Notes: generated by a model not told the origin, from the letters alone. A stretch of DNA of 64,000 nt from Shewanella cyperi (GCF_017354985.1 NZ_CP071501.1:949501-1013500); one strand, 5' to 3'. Shown: positions 26,380 through 37,089, counted from the stretch's first letter. Translations and numbers: made by a program.

Positions 26380-28845
26380 ATGAAAGTCATGAAATTTGGC
26401 GGAACCTCACTGGCCAACTGGCCACGTTTTTCCATGGCGGCCGATATTATTGCAGCGGCGGCCAAGGATGGTCCCGTGGCGGCCGTGTTGTCGGCTCCGG
26501 CCACTGTGACCAATGGCCTGCTGGAGATGGTCGATGTGGCTGTGGCCAGACAGGATTACGCCAGCGTACTGGAGCGCGTGCGGGGTTGCTTTGTCAGCCT
26601 GTTTACCGAAGCAGGAGCACTTTTGTCACATGAGAGCCAGCAGGCTTTGCTGCTGACCCTGGCCGATCAGGTCAAGGCGTGGGAGGCCAGGTTGCATGGC
26701 GCCTCACTGCTGGGAGAGTGCCCGGACACAGTAAGGGCCGAGGTTGTGGTTGCCGGTGAGCGTCTGTCGGCACTGCTGATGCTGGACGTGATGGCGGCCA
26801 AGGGATTGCCGAGCGGTGAGTTGGATCCGCGGCAGTTGTTCCTGGCCCATGGCGGCGCCCTTGAATCTGTGGTGGATATCGCCGAGAGCAAGCAGCGCTG
26901 CCAAAGTTTGCCGCTCTCTTCCAAGCGGGTTTGGGTCATGCCCGGTTTTACCGCGGCCAACAGCGAGGGGCGCACCGTGACCCTGGGGCGCAATGGTTCA
27001 GACTACTCGGCTGCTGTGCTCGCGGCTTGCCTTGATGCCAGCAGTTGTGAGATCTGGACCGATGTCGATGGTGTCTACAATACCGATCCCCGAGTGGTGG
27101 CCGACGCCAAGCTCCTGACTCAGCTCAGCTACCAGGAAGCGATGGAGTTGTCCTATTTCGGTGCCAAGGTGTTGCATCCCAAGACCATAGCGCCCATAGC
27201 CCAGTTCCATATTCCCTGTTACATCAAAAACAGCTTTAATCCGGCCGCGCCCGGCACCCTGGTATCAAGCCAACCCGATGAAACCGGGTTGCAGGTCAAG
27301 GCCATTTCCAACCTGGATAGGCAGACCATGTTTGATGTGTCTGGACCGGGAATGAAGGGAATGGTGGGCATGGCCAGCCGCACCCTGGGAGCCATCGCTC
27401 GCGCCGGTGTGTCAGTGTCGCTTATCACCCAGAGTTCATGTGAGTACTCCATTAGTTTCTGTGTTGCCACAGCCGATGCGGCCAAGGTTGAAGGCGCCCT
27501 GAAACAGGAGTTTGAACTTGAGCTTAAAAGCGAATTATTGGAGCCCCTTGAGCAGCGTCACGGCCTAGCCATAGTGTCATTGATAGGTGATGGCATGCGC
27601 ACCCACAAAGGGGTTGCCGCCAAGTTCTTTGTGGCCCTGGCCCAGGCTGGGGTCAACATAGTGGCCATAGCCCAAGGCTCCTCGGAAAGGTCGATTTCCG
27701 CCGTGGTGGAAGAATCCCGCACCCGGCACGCCATCGGTGCCTGTCACCAGAGCTTCTTTGATGTGCAGCAGTATCTGGACGTATTTTTGGTGGGTTGTGG
27801 CAATGTGGGCGCCGGCTTGCTGGCCCAGATCCGCGCCCAGGGGCAGGTGCTCAGGGAGCAACACATCAGTATCCGGGTTTGCGGCATAGCCAACTCACGA
27901 AAGATGCTGCTGGATGCCAGGGGAATAGATCTTGAAAACTGGCAGGCAAAGCTTGAGGCCAGTGAGCTTGACAGCGATTTGCCGGCCCTGGTGCGCTGGG
28001 CCAATGAGCAGCAGTTGCTCAATCCCGTGCTGGTGGACTGCACCTCCAGCAGTGACGTGGCCGGGCAATATCCGGCGGTGATGGAAGCTGGACTGCACGT
28101 GGTGACGCCCAACAAGAAAGCCAATACCCGCGAGCAGGATTTCTACCGCAGCCTGCGCAGCACTGCCCTGAAGCAGCGACGCCAGTTCCTGTACGAGACC
28201 AATGTGGGCGCCGGGTTACCCGTGATAGATAACCTGAAAAAGTTGCTGTGTGCCGGCGATAAGTTACACAAATTCAACGGGATTCTTTCTGGTTCCCTGT
28301 CGTTTATCTTCGGCAAGCTGGACGAGGGCATGAGCCTGTCGGCGGCTACGGCCATCGCCAGAGAGAAGTGTTTCACCGAACCCGATCCCAGGGACGATCT
28401 CAGCGGCATGGATGTCGCCCGCAAGGTGTTGATCCTGGCCCGCGAGGTGGGATTGACGCTGGAACTGGACGATATCAGGGTGGAATCTGTGCTGCCGGAG
28501 GGATTTGATGCCGGCGGCGATGTGGCCGAGTTTATGGCGAATCTGCCCAAGGCCGACCAGGATATTGCCGCCATGGTGAGTGCGGCCAAGGCCGAAGGCA
28601 AGGTGCTGCGTTATGTGGGTGAAATTGATGAGCAGGGCTGCCGAGTCGCCATCAAGGCCGTGGCGGCGGATGACCCTCTGTACAGCGTTAAGGGCGGTGA
28701 GAATGCGCTGGCCTTCTACAGCCGCTACTATCAACCCATCCCCTTCGTTTTGCGGGGTTATGGTGCGGGTACTGAAGTGACCGCTGCCGGGGTGTTCGCC
28801 GATCTGCTGCGCACCCTTAACTGGACCCGTGAGGTGAGCCTATGA
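26380..28845 (+). CDS. thrA: Bifunctional aspartokinase I / homoserine dehydrogenase I
   Basis: Catalyses the first and third steps from aspartate to homoserine. The ATG at 26380 follows GGGAG by 6 bases and gives [13 protein letters not shown], as in E. coli; an earlier in-frame start overlaps the attenuator. The 821 residues comprise the aspartokinase catalytic domain (about 1-290; [16 protein letters not shown]), two ACT-type regulatory segments (about 315-460) and the homoserine dehydrogenase (about 465-821; [40 protein letters not shown]). The attenuator upstream and ACT domains imply control by threonine and isoleucine. Confidence 0.98.
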   Translation: MKVMKFGGTSLANWPRFSMAADIIAAAAKDGPVAAVLSAPATVTNGLLEMVDVAVARQDYASVLERVRGCFVSLFTEAGALLSHESQQALLLTLADQVKAWEARLHGASLLGECPDTVRAEVVVAGERLSALLMLDVMAAKGLPSGELDPRQLFLAHGGALESVVDIAESKQRCQSLPLSSKRVWVMPGFTAANSEGRTVTLGRNGSDYSAAVLAACLDASSCEIWTDVDGVYNTDPRVVADAKLLTQLSYQEAMELSYFGAKVLHPKTIAPIAQFHIPCYIKNSFNPAAPGTLVSSQPDETGLQVKAISNLDRQTMFDVSGPGMKGMVGMASRTLGAIARAGVSVSLITQSSCEYSISFCVATADAAKVEGALKQEFELELKSELLEPLEQRHGLAIVSLIGDGMRTHKGVAAKFFVALAQAGVNIVAIAQGSSERSISAVVEESRTRHAIGACHQSFFDVQQYLDVFLVGCGNVGAGLLAQIRAQGQVLREQHISIRVCGIANSRKMLLDARGIDLENWQAKLEASELDSDLPALVRWANEQQLLNPVLVDCTSSSDVAGQYPAVMEAGLHVVTPNKKANTREQDFYRSLRSTALKQRRQFLYETNVGAGLPVIDNLKKLLCAGDKLHKFNGILSGSLSFIFGKLDEGMSLSAATAIAREKCFTEPDPRDDLSGMDVARKVLILAREVGLTLELDDIRVESVLPEGFDAGGDVAEFMANLPKADQDIAAMVSAAKAEGKVLRYVGEIDEQGCRVAIKAVAADDPLYSVKGGENALAFYSRYYQPIPFVLRGYGAGTEVTAAGVFADLLRTLNWTREVSL

Positions 28846-29780
28846 GTGTGACAGTATATGCCCCGGCATCCATGGGGAATGTGGGGGTGGGGTTCGACTT
28901 GCTGGGGGCGGCTCTGGCTCCCGTGGATGGCAGTCTTCTGGGGGACCGGGTGACGGTTGCCGCGGCGCCGTCCGGCCTGTCACTGACATTGGCGGGCCCC
29001 TGGGCCAGCCGTCTGCCGGAGGCGCAAGCGGACAACATAGTGTACCAGTGTGCACAGTTCTTCCTTGAAGCCCAGGGCCAGTCTGATTCAGGTTTGAGCC
29101 TGGTGCTGGAAAAAAACCTGCCGGTAGGCAGCGGTCTGGGTTCCAGTGCCAGCTCAGTGGTTGCGGCCCTCTATGCCCTCAATGAGTACTTCGGCAGACC
29201 ATACGATCCCCAGGGCCTGTTGGCATTGATGGGAGAATTTGAGGGCAGGATCAGCGGTGCCGTGCACTATGACAATGTGGCTCCCTGTTTTCTTGGGGGA
29301 ATGCAGCTGATGCTGGATCTGCCCGGGCGGATCTGCGAAACCATTCCATGCTTTGATAATTGGTACTGGGTGGTGGCCTATCCAGGGATATCCCTGTCCA
29401 CTGCCCGGATGCGGGCCCTGATGCCGGATGTATACGACCGCAAGGTCTGCATTGATTTTGGTCGTCATCTGAGCGCTTTCGTTCATGCCTGTTACCGCCA
29501 GGATGAGACCTTGGCACTGGCGGTGCTAAAGGATGTGTTGGCAGAACCATACCGAGCCTCGGCGATTCCGGGTTACCTCAAGGCCCGTGACGGCTTGGCG
29601 ACCCTTGGCATGTTGACCACCGGCATCTCCGGCAGCGGTCCCACCCTCTTTTCCGTGGCCGCTGACCTTGAGACCGCAGAGCGGGCCAAAACCTGGTTGG
29701 AGCAACACTATTTGCTGGAGCCCGGCGGATTTGTGCATGTGTGCCGTCTGGATAGCCTGGGCACTCGGGTCGTTGAATAA
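28842..29780 (+). CDS. thrB: Homoserine kinase
   Basis: Phosphorylates homoserine for threonine synthesis. The 312 residues belong to the GHMP kinase family: an N-terminal [15 protein letters not shown], the ATP-binding [20 protein letters not shown], and a C-terminal [15 protein letters not shown]. The ATG overlaps the thrA stop (ATGA), which implies translational coupling. Confidence 0.98.
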   Translation: MSVTVYAPASMGNVGVGFDLLGAALAPVDGSLLGDRVTVAAAPSGLSLTLAGPWASRLPEAQADNIVYQCAQFFLEAQGQSDSGLSLVLEKNLPVGSGLGSSASSVVAALYALNEYFGRPYDPQGLLALMGEFEGRISGAVHYDNVAPCFLGGMQLMLDLPGRICETIPCFDNWYWVVAYPGISLSTARMRALMPDVYDRKVCIDFGRHLSAFVHACYRQDETLALAVLKDVLAEPYRASAIPGYLKARDGLATLGMLTTGISGSGPTLFSVAADLETAERAKTWLEQHYLLEPGGFVHVCRLDSLGTRVVE

Positions 29781-29809
29781 GAGTATTGGTATTTTAAAAA
29801 GGTAACTTC

Positions 29810-31093
29810 ATGGAATTATTCAATTTAAAGCACCCATCCGAGCGGGTGAGCTTTACCCAGGCCCTGAGCCTGGGACTGGGGCGTGACCGGGGGCTGTTTT
29901 TCCCAAGTAAGATCCCCGTGCTGGAGGATGTGGAAGCTTTGCTGGCCCTGCCTTTTGTTGAGCGCAGCCAAAAGGTGTTGGGGGCCTGGCTGGCACCCGA
30001 GCTGGGACAGGCTCTGGTGAATGAGCTGGTGGAAGCGGCCTTTGACTTCCCATTGCCGCTGCACAGGGTAGATGACCAGAGATACAGTCTGGAGTTGTTC
30101 CACGGTCCGACCCTGGCGTTCAAGGATTTTGGTGCCCGCTTTATGGCCCAGTGCCTGAGCCGACTGTCGGGAAAGGCAAAGCTGACTATTCTGACAGCAA
30201 CCTCGGGGGATACAGGTGCGGCCGTCGCCGATGCCTTTTATGGGCTCGACGGCGTGCAGGTGGTGGTGCTCTATCCCAAGGGCAAGATCAGCCTGCTGCA
30301 GGAAAAGATGTTTACTACCCTGGGGCGCAATATTCATACCCTGGCCATCAACTCGGATTTTGATGCCTGTCAGGCGTTGGTAAAGCAAGCCTTTGATGAC
30401 CCGCAAGTGCGTGACGGTCTGCACCTCAATTCGGCCAACTCCATCAATATCAGCCGCTTGCTGGCACAGATATGCTACTACTTCGAAGCGGTGGCCCAAT
30501 ATCGCAAGCTGCATCAGGATGCGCCCGTAATTGCGGTTCCCAGCGGCAACTTCGGTAATCTCACCGCCGGGCTGTTTGCCAAAGCCATGGGGCTGCCGGT
30601 GAAGCGGTTTGTGGCGGCCACCAACAGTAATGACACAGTGCCGCGCTACCTTGAAGGGCGTCAATGGGCCCCCAACAACACGGTCGCCACCATGTCCAAT
30701 GCGATGGATGTGTCCGAGCCCAGCAACTGGCCCAGGGTTGAAGCCATCTTTGCCCATCAGGGCTGGGATTTGAATGAGTTGACCGGCCTGGCCCTGGATG
30801 AGGACGCCACCCGCGCCTCGCTCAAAGCTCTGGAGCGGGACGGTTATGTATCCGAGCCCCATGCGGCTATTGCGGCGGCGGCTTTGTCCCAAACCTTGGC
30901 GGACGATGAACGGGGGATCTTCCTGGCCACGGCGCATCCTGCCAAGTTCAAGGATGTGGTTGACCGGGAATTGGGATTGAACCTGCCGTTGCCCGAAGCC
31001 CTGGCGGCGGTCGCGGCCAAACCTGTATTGTCAGCGGAACTGCCCGCCGACTTTGCACTGCTTAAAGCCCACCTGCTTGAACGGTTGATGTAA
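29810..31093 (+). CDS. thrC: Threonine synthase
   Basis: PLP enzyme that converts O-phosphohomoserine to threonine. The 427 residues contain the PLP lysine motif LAFKDFGARFMAQ (Lys105), the phosphate-binding ATSGDTGAAVADAFYG, and NSANSINISRLLAQ. It lies 29 bases after thrB. Downstream, an imperfect hairpin at 31104-31130 (ACAGGCCG / CGGCCTGT) has no T tract, so it may be only a weak or Rho-assisted end of the operon. Confidence 0.98.
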   Translation: MELFNLKHPSERVSFTQALSLGLGRDRGLFFPSKIPVLEDVEALLALPFVERSQKVLGAWLAPELGQALVNELVEAAFDFPLPLHRVDDQRYSLELFHGPTLAFKDFGARFMAQCLSRLSGKAKLTILTATSGDTGAAVADAFYGLDGVQVVVLYPKGKISLLQEKMFTTLGRNIHTLAINSDFDACQALVKQAFDDPQVRDGLHLNSANSINISRLLAQICYYFEAVAQYRKLHQDAPVIAVPSGNFGNLTAGLFAKAMGLPVKRFVAATNSNDTVPRYLEGRQWAPNNTVATMSNAMDVSEPSNWPRVEAIFAHQGWDLNELTGLALDEDATRASLKALERDGYVSEPHAAIAAAALSQTLADDERGIFLATAHPAKFKDVVDRELGLNLPLPEALAAVAAKPVLSAELPADFALLKAHLLERLM

Positions 31094-31229
31094 GCGCCCC
31101 GCAACAGGCCGGCCATTCAGGTCGGCCTGTCCAACGCCATGAAAAATTGGCATTTGATTCGTAAGTCCTTTAGCAAAGCCGGCAAGCTTGACTAAGCTTT
31201 AGCCATGGAATCTGCCATGGATAATTGGA

Positions 31230-33275
31230 ATGGACTCTGGCACCGCCGCCGTGAATCTCAGTTTGGATTTCCCCCCTCAATTGCTTGCCGAACTGGGCAA
31301 GCTGCAGGCCAAATTTATCCGCGGGGAAGACGTACTCCTGCCCCTGTGCCGCTTGTTGGCGGAGCAAAGCGAATCCGAAGCTGTGCTGATGATCAATGCC
31401 GATGCCATGTTCAGCGAAGATATGCCTGCTGCCGCGTCCTGTTGGTGCCGGGATCCCGTGCGTTATCTGACGCTCTGGAAGGATGTCCGCAATTGGCCCT
31501 TTGCCGGCCAGGAACAACTGGTGCATTGTTGGCACAAGTTTGTGGTATGGCCGGTCAAACAAAGCAACACCCTGGTGTTCTTTCACACTCCCAGCGAGGA
31601 GTGGTTTTCATTCCTGCTCGGCTTTGGTGATTTGATTGCGGAAATACTCATGGGGGTGTTCACCCTGCAAGCGGCCGACTGGCGGGAGAAAATTGGCCAG
31701 CAGATCCCCAGTGCCTTTGACAAGGAATTATTCCGCTCCATCGTCAGCAACAGCGACGATCTGATCCTGGTGGTGAGCCGAACTGCCAAAGGCAGCAGCG
31801 AAATTATCTATGCCAATGCCGCGGCAACCTGTGTTTCCCTGTTCCCCCGCAGTCAGTTGATTGGCCAGCCGGTCAGTTTGCTGTTCCCACCCGGGCCGGA
31901 TAATCCCGAGGCCGAAGATCTGCAGCAAGCCCTGGAGCTGCAGCGGGATTTGGATTTCGAACTTTACTGCTACCGCGCCGATGGCGAGCGCGCTTTGGTG
32001 CAGCTGCATCTGGTCGCGCTGGAGCAAAGCAGTGATGCCAGCTTGTTTGCCTTGCTTGGGCGCGATCGTACCGAACAGCGTCAGTTGGAGCAGACCATGG
32101 CCCGAACCCAGAAAATGCAGGCCATTGGCCAGCTGGTGGGGGGCATAGCCCATGACTTCAACAACATTCTCGGAGTGCTCAAGGGTAATCTGGAGCTGGT
32201 CCAGTTAAAAAATGTGGAGCCCAAGCTGGACAATTACCTCAATACCGCACTGAAGGCCTGCCAGCGTGGCACCGAGCTGACCCGCAGACTGCTGCAGTTT
32301 TCCCGTGAGGAGCAGTTCAATGCCTGCAATTGCCAGGTCAACCAGGTGATATCGGATCTGCAGGAACTGTTTGCCAAGTCGCTTACGGCCAAGATCCGCC
32401 TGCAGGTCAAGTTGACACCAAATTTGCCTGATATCCGGGTCGATACGGGGGATCTTGAGGATGCGCTGCTCAATCTGGTGCTCAATGCCAAGGATGCCAT
32501 GAATGACAACGGGGTATTGACCATAGGCACCGGGGAGTCTGAACTCTGCGGTTTTTTACCCGGGCTTGGCTCGAAAGTGCCGGTGGAGTCGGGCCGTTAT
32601 GTATGGATCTCTGTGCTGGATTCAGGTTGCGGCATTCCTTTGCGACTGCTGGATAAAATTTTTGACCCCTTTTTCACCACCAAGGACAAAAGTAAGGGGA
32701 CAGGTCTGGGTTTGGCCATGACCTATGGTTTTGCCAAGCGCTCCCATGGCTATTTGAATGTGTTGCACACGGGCTCCGACGGCACGGAGTTCAGGCTGTG
32801 GTTTCCTGCCGTCAGTGCCAAAACGCAACCACAGACAGATGTGATGGCGGAGGCCGACCTGTGCCAGGTGAAGGGCAAGGTCAGGGCGCTGCTGGTGGAT
32901 GATGAGGTCGAGTTGCTTCGGGTGCTGACGGACTACTGTGAACTTCTGGGGATCGAGGTGGCGGCATACAGCGATCCCCATGAGGTGCTGGCGTTATCCC
33001 GTCAGGGTGATATCGATGCGGATCTATTGATCACCGACGTGTTGATGCCGGGGGGTATCAACGGTTATGAGCTGGCCAGTGAACTGGATGCGAAAAAGCC
33101 CCTGAGCGTGTTGCTGATCTCCGGATTTATCGGTGACATAGGGGTGAATCACCATGAGGAAATGCCCTACAAGGTGTTGCATAAACCCTTTGAGCTCAAT
33201 GGGTTTGCCCTGGCGCTGGCGGAAGTGGGTATAGCGTTTGTCAACAAGGATGCGAGGCAGGCATGGAACAGTTAA
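31230..33275 (+). CDS. Hybrid sensor histidine kinase (N-terminal sensor, PAS, HisKA, HATPase, receiver)
   Basis: Signal-sensing kinase without membrane segments, hence probably cytoplasmic. The 681 residues divide into an unassigned N-terminal region (about 1-160, possibly GAF-like, with several Cys and Trp), a PAS-like region (about 165-285; RSIVSNSDDLILVVSRTAKG, NAAATCVSLFPRSQLIGQPV), a HisKA domain with phospho-acceptor His308 (GGIAHDFNNILGVLKGNLEL), a HATPase with ALLNLVLNAKDAMN, DSGCGIP and GTGLGLAM, and a C-terminal receiver with Asp603 (LLITDVLMPGG). The HDFNNIL box marks the HPK4-like class. It overlaps the next gene by 13 bases. The ligand is not evident. Confidence 0.88.
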   Translation: MDSGTAAVNLSLDFPPQLLAELGKLQAKFIRGEDVLLPLCRLLAEQSESEAVLMINADAMFSEDMPAAASCWCRDPVRYLTLWKDVRNWPFAGQEQLVHCWHKFVVWPVKQSNTLVFFHTPSEEWFSFLLGFGDLIAEILMGVFTLQAADWREKIGQQIPSAFDKELFRSIVSNSDDLILVVSRTAKGSSEIIYANAAATCVSLFPRSQLIGQPVSLLFPPGPDNPEAEDLQQALELQRDLDFELYCYRADGERALVQLHLVALEQSSDASLFALLGRDRTEQRQLEQTMARTQKMQAIGQLVGGIAHDFNNILGVLKGNLELVQLKNVEPKLDNYLNTALKACQRGTELTRRLLQFSREEQFNACNCQVNQVISDLQELFAKSLTAKIRLQVKLTPNLPDIRVDTGDLEDALLNLVLNAKDAMNDNGVLTIGTGESELCGFLPGLGSKVPVESGRYVWISVLDSGCGIPLRLLDKIFDPFFTTKDKSKGTGLGLAMTYGFAKRSHGYLNVLHTGSDGTEFRLWFPAVSAKTQPQTDVMAEADLCQVKGKVRALLVDDEVELLRVLTDYCELLGIEVAAYSDPHEVLALSRQGDIDADLLITDVLMPGGINGYELASELDAKKPLSVLLISGFIGDIGVNHHEEMPYKVLHKPFELNGFALALAEVGIAFVNKDARQAWNS

Positions 33276-34354
33276 AGGTGTGGATAGTGGATGATGACGA
33301 GGACTACTGCCATCTGATGCAAGAAGTACTTGAGGATGGCTTTGATGTCAGGGCCTTTGTCGACGCCAGGAGTTACCGGGATCTTATTACCCGGGAACGG
33401 CCGGATATAGTGCTGATGGATATCAATCTGCCGGATTCCAGTGGTATTTCCCTGTGCAGGGAATTGCAGGAATCGGAGCTGGATACTGCGGTCATTTTTG
33501 TATCTGGCATGAATACCCTGGAAGAGCGGCTTAAGGCCTATGAGGCCGGTGCCGTGGACTTTATTGCCAAACCATTTGAGCTCAAGGAGCTATTGGCAAA
33601 GACCCACGCGGTTGGTCACTATCAGGCGAAAAAGCGCTCGCTGGAGCAGGCCGAATCCATGTCGCGCAATATGGCCTTTCAATCCATGGGCGAGTCGGCC
33701 CAATATGGCGCCGTGCTGCAATTTTTCCGCCAATGCTTTCTGTGCCGGGATTTTCAAACCCTGGCCGATGCCTTTTTTGAGCTGATGGAGCAACTCAATC
33801 TGAATACCTGCCTGGAGATCCGGGTCAAGGATACCCATTATTTTGTGCCTGAGCATACGCCCATCAGCCCCATAGAGGCCAACATCTTTGAGTTGCTCGA
33901 CAGACAGGGCAGGCTCTATGACTTTGGCGCCAGGACTGTGTGCAACGACAGGCATGTGTCTTTTCTTATCAAAAACATGCCACTACAGGATGAAGTCTTG
34001 TATGGGCGTGTGCGGGACATCATAGCCGTCGTCGTCGAGGGCCTGGAGGCCAGGGTGCTGGATATACAACGCCAGAATGCTTTGGCAAGCCTGGTGGCCG
34101 ATATCGGCGCGCTGCTGGAGGGTCTTGGTGATTCCATCCGCCAGAGCGATGAGGCTTTTGGCCGCGCCATGGTCAATATCACCAATGACATTCGGGCCAG
34201 CTTTCATGTACTCGACATGACCGAAGAGCAGGAACGATTTTTTGCTGCCTTGGTTGAGCGTAACCTGCAACAGGCCAAAACAGCATCCCAGGCATTCATT
34301 GCCGTGAAAGATTCACTGTCATCTATTTTGGATATGCTGAAATCGAGTTCGTAA
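33263..34354 (+). CDS. Response regulator with unusual C-terminal region (receiver, GAF-like, helical)
   Basis: The 363 residues start with a receiver domain (about 1-120): acidic pocket VWIVDDDEDYC, phospho-acceptor Asp53 in VLMDINLPDSSG, switch Ser in AVIFVSGMNT, Lys in FIAKPFEL. A middle region (about 140-280) has GAF-like character (LNLNTCLEIRVKDTHYFVP, FGARTVCNDRHVSFLIKNMP). A long helical tail follows (about 280-363). I see no helix-turn-helix, GGDEF, EAL, HD-GYP or CheB-type output. The start lies inside the kinase gene, so the two are coupled and are the likely partners in a phosphorelay. Confidence 0.82.
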   Translation: MEQLKVWIVDDDEDYCHLMQEVLEDGFDVRAFVDARSYRDLITRERPDIVLMDINLPDSSGISLCRELQESELDTAVIFVSGMNTLEERLKAYEAGAVDFIAKPFELKELLAKTHAVGHYQAKKRSLEQAESMSRNMAFQSMGESAQYGAVLQFFRQCFLCRDFQTLADAFFELMEQLNLNTCLEIRVKDTHYFVPEHTPISPIEANIFELLDRQGRLYDFGARTVCNDRHVSFLIKNMPLQDEVLYGRVRDIIAVVVEGLEARVLDIQRQNALASLVADIGALLEGLGDSIRQSDEAFGRAMVNITNDIRASFHVLDMTEEQERFFAALVERNLQQAKTASQAFIAVKDSLSSILDMLKSSS

Positions 34355-34367
34355 CATTTTAAAAACA

Positions 34368-34405
34368 AAGCTTGATCCCGGTCACGCCCTCTCCGGATCA
34401 AGCTT
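34368..34405. repeat. 11-bp inverted repeat without T tract
   Basis: AAGCTTGATCC (34368-34378) and GGATCAAGCTT (34395-34405) are perfect inverted copies 16 bases apart, 13 bases after the response regulator stop. The hairpin lacks a following T run. It could be a weak terminator, an mRNA-stabilising stem or a protein-binding site. Confidence 0.75.
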
Positions 34406-34478
34406 GGCTATAGTGGGTAAAGTGACCACTATTGACTAGTATTTAGTTTATAAGCTTATGCCGGCGCAGGAGATGCCT

Positions 34479-35018
34479 ATGCTTAACCGATTGATGCGGG
34501 ACCATAAACACATTGCCATACTTCTGAAGATATTGAAGAGCAAGGTACTCAAACTGGAAGAGGGGGAATACGTCAACTTCAATCTGGTACGTGACGTTAT
34601 CGAGTACATGCAGGGTTACGCCGAGCACAGTCATCATCCTCTGGAAGAGATTATTTATGACTATTATCTCAAGGCCAATCCGGAGCAAAAGCGCATCAAC
34701 CGCTTGAGTGAGGAGCATGCCCGTCTGGTGGAAGCCTCTGGCACCCTGATGGCGACACTGAATTTAATTCTCAATGATGTGGTGGTAGCCAAGGATAAGC
34801 TGATTTCCGAGCTGAAAAACTACGTTCAGATGCAGGAACATCACATGCTGTTCGAAGAGCGGGAGATTTTTCCGCAGCTAACCTTTGCCTTGAGTGACAA
34901 GGACTGGGCTACTATCAATGAGCTGTGTCTGCAGAAACTGATAGATGACCCGTTATTCAGTGATAACGACAATCAACTATTTGATGAACTGAGAAATTAT
35001 TTGGCTGTCGCTGAATAG
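34479..35018 (+). CDS. Hemerythrin-like (HHE cation-binding) protein
   Basis: The 179 residues form an all-helical protein with hemerythrin-type iron ligands: MRDHKHIAILLK, YAEHSHHPLEEIIYDYYL, EEHARLVE and MQEHHMLFEEREIFPQL. Bacterial members sense or store O2 or NO, or protect and repair iron-sulfur centres. The ATG at 34479 lies 6 bases after AGGAG at 34468-34472; two upstream in-frame ATGs are less well placed. It follows the two-component pair by 124 bases with an inverted repeat between, so a functional link to that pair is only a possibility. Confidence 0.88.
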   Translation: MLNRLMRDHKHIAILLKILKSKVLKLEEGEYVNFNLVRDVIEYMQGYAEHSHHPLEEIIYDYYLKANPEQKRINRLSEEHARLVEASGTLMATLNLILNDVVVAKDKLISELKNYVQMQEHHMLFEEREIFPQLTFALSDKDWATINELCLQKLIDDPLFSDNDNQLFDELRNYLAVAE

Positions 35019-35027
35019 CAGCCATTA

Positions 35028-35054
35028 AAAAGAGCGCCGGTTGGCGCTCTTTTG
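35028..35054. terminator. Bidirectional terminator after the hemerythrin gene
   Basis: AAGAGCGCC (35030-35038) and GGCGCTCTT (35043-35051) with a GGTT loop and A/T flanks, between convergent genes. Confidence 0.9.
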
Positions 35055-35065
35055 TTCAGGATACA

Positions 35066-35251
35066 TCAGACCATCAAACTGTCGATATCGTAATCGAAAT
35101 TACTGTCTATATCCTGCAGCTCTTTGAGCAGACGGTGCTTGTCCTTCAGCGCCTCTATCTCTCTCCACTTACGCTTTTTGGTACAGCCCCTGGAGCGATT
35201 TGGTCTTTCAACGACTTCATCTAGCGCACTACCATAGTCTAAACGATCCAT
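35066..35251 (-). CDS. Small DUF3545-type protein
   Basis: The 61 residues are highly charged: a basic middle (CTKKRKWREIEALKDKHRLLKE) and an acidic C-terminus (DIDSNFDYDIDSL). The KKRKWREIEALK core matches the short DUF3545 family that I associate with Shewanella and Vibrio relatives. Function is unknown. GGAGG precedes the ATG, and a terminator follows. It is probably monocistronic. Confidence 0.75.
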   Translation of the reverse strand: MDRLDYGSALDEVVERPNRSRGCTKKRKWREIEALKDKHRLLKELQDIDSNFDYDIDSLMV

Positions 35252-35400
35252 GGCAACCTCCTGTTGTTGTGTGTTTTGTCAGCAACTAAATACCACAATA
35301 GAGGAATAGGGTGCAAGATTTGTGTTTCAATTATGTTAACTGCAAGTGACGTCTGGATGAAATCTTGTTGTTTGTTAGGTGGTTAGCGTAACGCATTGAA

Positions 35401-35430
35401 AAATAAGGCCAGCATGTGCTGGCCTTATTT
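35401..35430. terminator. Terminator after pgi
   Basis: AAATAAGGCCAGCA (35401-35414) and TGCTGGCCTTATTT (35417-35430) form a nearly perfect 14-bp hairpin just past the pgi stop. Confidence 0.88.
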
Positions 35431-35434
35431 GATG

Positions 35435-37072
35435 TTACAGGTGTCCCTGGCGGAAAAGCCGGATCAATCTATTGCTGGAACCATCAAGATCGGTACTTTC
35501 TTCTGCCGCACCAAGCCGTGCCAGCACATCATTACCCAGGGTTTTGCCGAGTTCGACTCCCCACTGATCGAAGGAGTTGATTTGCCAGATAACCCCTTGC
35601 ACAAAGGTGCGGTGTTCGTACAGGGCGATAAGAGCGCCCAGAGTCTGTGGAGTCAACTTATCCATCAACAGGGTATTGCTGGGTTTGTTGCCATCCATCA
35701 CTTTATGACGCGCTATTATGGCCTTGTCCTGGTCACTGAGCTTGCTGCCGGCAAGTTCGGCCAGAGCCTCTTCAAAGGTACGTCCCTGCATCAGCGCCTG
35801 GGTCTGACCAAAACAGTTGGAGGCCAACTGTGTATGGTGTTCACCCAGGGGATTGTGGCTTTGCAGTGGCATGATGAAGTCTGCTGGAATAAGGGCTGTA
35901 CCTTGATGCAACAGCTGGTGATAAGCGTGTTGGCCATTGGTACCTTCACCACCCCAGATCACCGGGCCGGTATTGAAATCTACCCGTTCACCATCGAGGG
36001 TGACAGATTTGCCGTTACTTTCCATATCCAACTGTTGGAAGTAGGCCGGCAAACCGCGCAGGTAATGATCATAGGTCAACACCACATGGGATTGGGCATT
36101 GAAAAAGTTGCTGTACCAGACCGACAGCATGCCCATAATCACCGGCATGTTTTGTGCCAGTGGCGCTTCGACAAAATGCCTGTCCATGTCTCTGGCGCCC
36201 TGCAGCAGGGCACGGAAGTTGTCCATGCCCACCATCAGCGCTATGGGCAGACCAATGGCTGACCAGAGTGAATAACGGCCGCCGACCCAATCCCACATGG
36301 GAAATATATTGGCCTCATCCATGCCAAAGGCGGTTGCCTTGGCGACATTGGAGGTGATGGCGGCAAAATGCTTGGCTATATCCCGCTGACTGCCACCCTG
36401 ACTCAGGAACCAGTCGCGGGCGCTGAGGGTGTTGGTCAGGGTTTCCTGGGTGCCGAATGACTTGGACGACATCAGGAATAGGGTGGTTTCCGGATCCACC
36501 AGTTTGAGTTTTTCCACCAGAGAGGTGGCGTCGACGTTGGCCACAAAGTGACACTTGAGTTTACCGCTCCAGTAGGGGCGCAGCGCCTGGGTGGCTATCT
36601 TGGGACCAAGAAAAGAGCCGCCAATACCAATGCTGACAATGTCGGTAATGGCCTTGCCGGTATAACCGCGCCACTCACCCGAGGTGATGGCTTCAACAAA
36701 GGCCTCCATCTTGGCCAGTGTCTGTTGTACTTCGGGCACAATATTTTGGCCATCGACATCAATTTCACTGTCGGCGCTGGCCCGCAGTGCTGTATGCAGC
36801 ACTGCCCGCTGTTCAGTGGTGTTGATGCGTTCACCGGCAAACATGGCGCCTATCTTGTCCTTGAGGTTGGCGCTTTGTGCCATGGCCAGCAAAGACTGCA
36901 TCACCTCTGTGGTGATCCGGTTTTTTGAGTAATCCAGCATCAGGCCCGCCGCTGATACCGACATGGCTTCGGCACGCTTGGGGTCCTCGGCAAACAGGCT
37001 GCGCATATGCGGCAGCTGTTGGCTGAGGCGTTGCAATGTTTGCCACTGGGGATAGCTATTCATCACTGTCAT
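35435..37072 (-). CDS. pgi: Glucose-6-phosphate isomerase
   Basis: Interconverts glucose 6-phosphate and fructose 6-phosphate. The 545 residues match the enterobacterial form. Visible signatures include [38 protein letters not shown], the catalytic Glu region [37 protein letters not shown] and the C-terminal [11 protein letters not shown]. The ATG is 17 bases after the tal stop, so tal-pgi is an operon joining the pentose phosphate and hexose phosphate pools. Confidence 0.98.
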   Translation of the reverse strand: MTVMNSYPQWQTLQRLSQQLPHMRSLFAEDPKRAEAMSVSAAGLMLDYSKNRITTEVMQSLLAMAQSANLKDKIGAMFAGERINTTEQRAVLHTALRASADSEIDVDGQNIVPEVQQTLAKMEAFVEAITSGEWRGYTGKAITDIVSIGIGGSFLGPKIATQALRPYWSGKLKCHFVANVDATSLVEKLKLVDPETTLFLMSSKSFGTQETLTNTLSARDWFLSQGGSQRDIAKHFAAITSNVAKATAFGMDEANIFPMWDWVGGRYSLWSAIGLPIALMVGMDNFRALLQGARDMDRHFVEAPLAQNMPVIMGMLSVWYSNFFNAQSHVVLTYDHYLRGLPAYFQQLDMESNGKSVTLDGERVDFNTGPVIWGGEGTNGQHAYHQLLHQGTALIPADFIMPLQSHNPLGEHHTQLASNCFGQTQALMQGRTFEEALAELAGSKLSDQDKAIIARHKVMDGNKPSNTLLMDKLTPQTLGALIALYEHRTFVQGVIWQINSFDQWGVELGKTLGNDVLARLGAAEESTDLDGSSNRLIRLFRQGHL

Positions 37073-37089
37073 TGATCCACTTCCTGAAA

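Noticed and set aside
31104..31130. Hairpin ACAGGCCG / CGGCCTGT after thrC as a rho-independent terminator
   Set aside because: Stem is present but there is no T tract, so it is not listed as a terminator.
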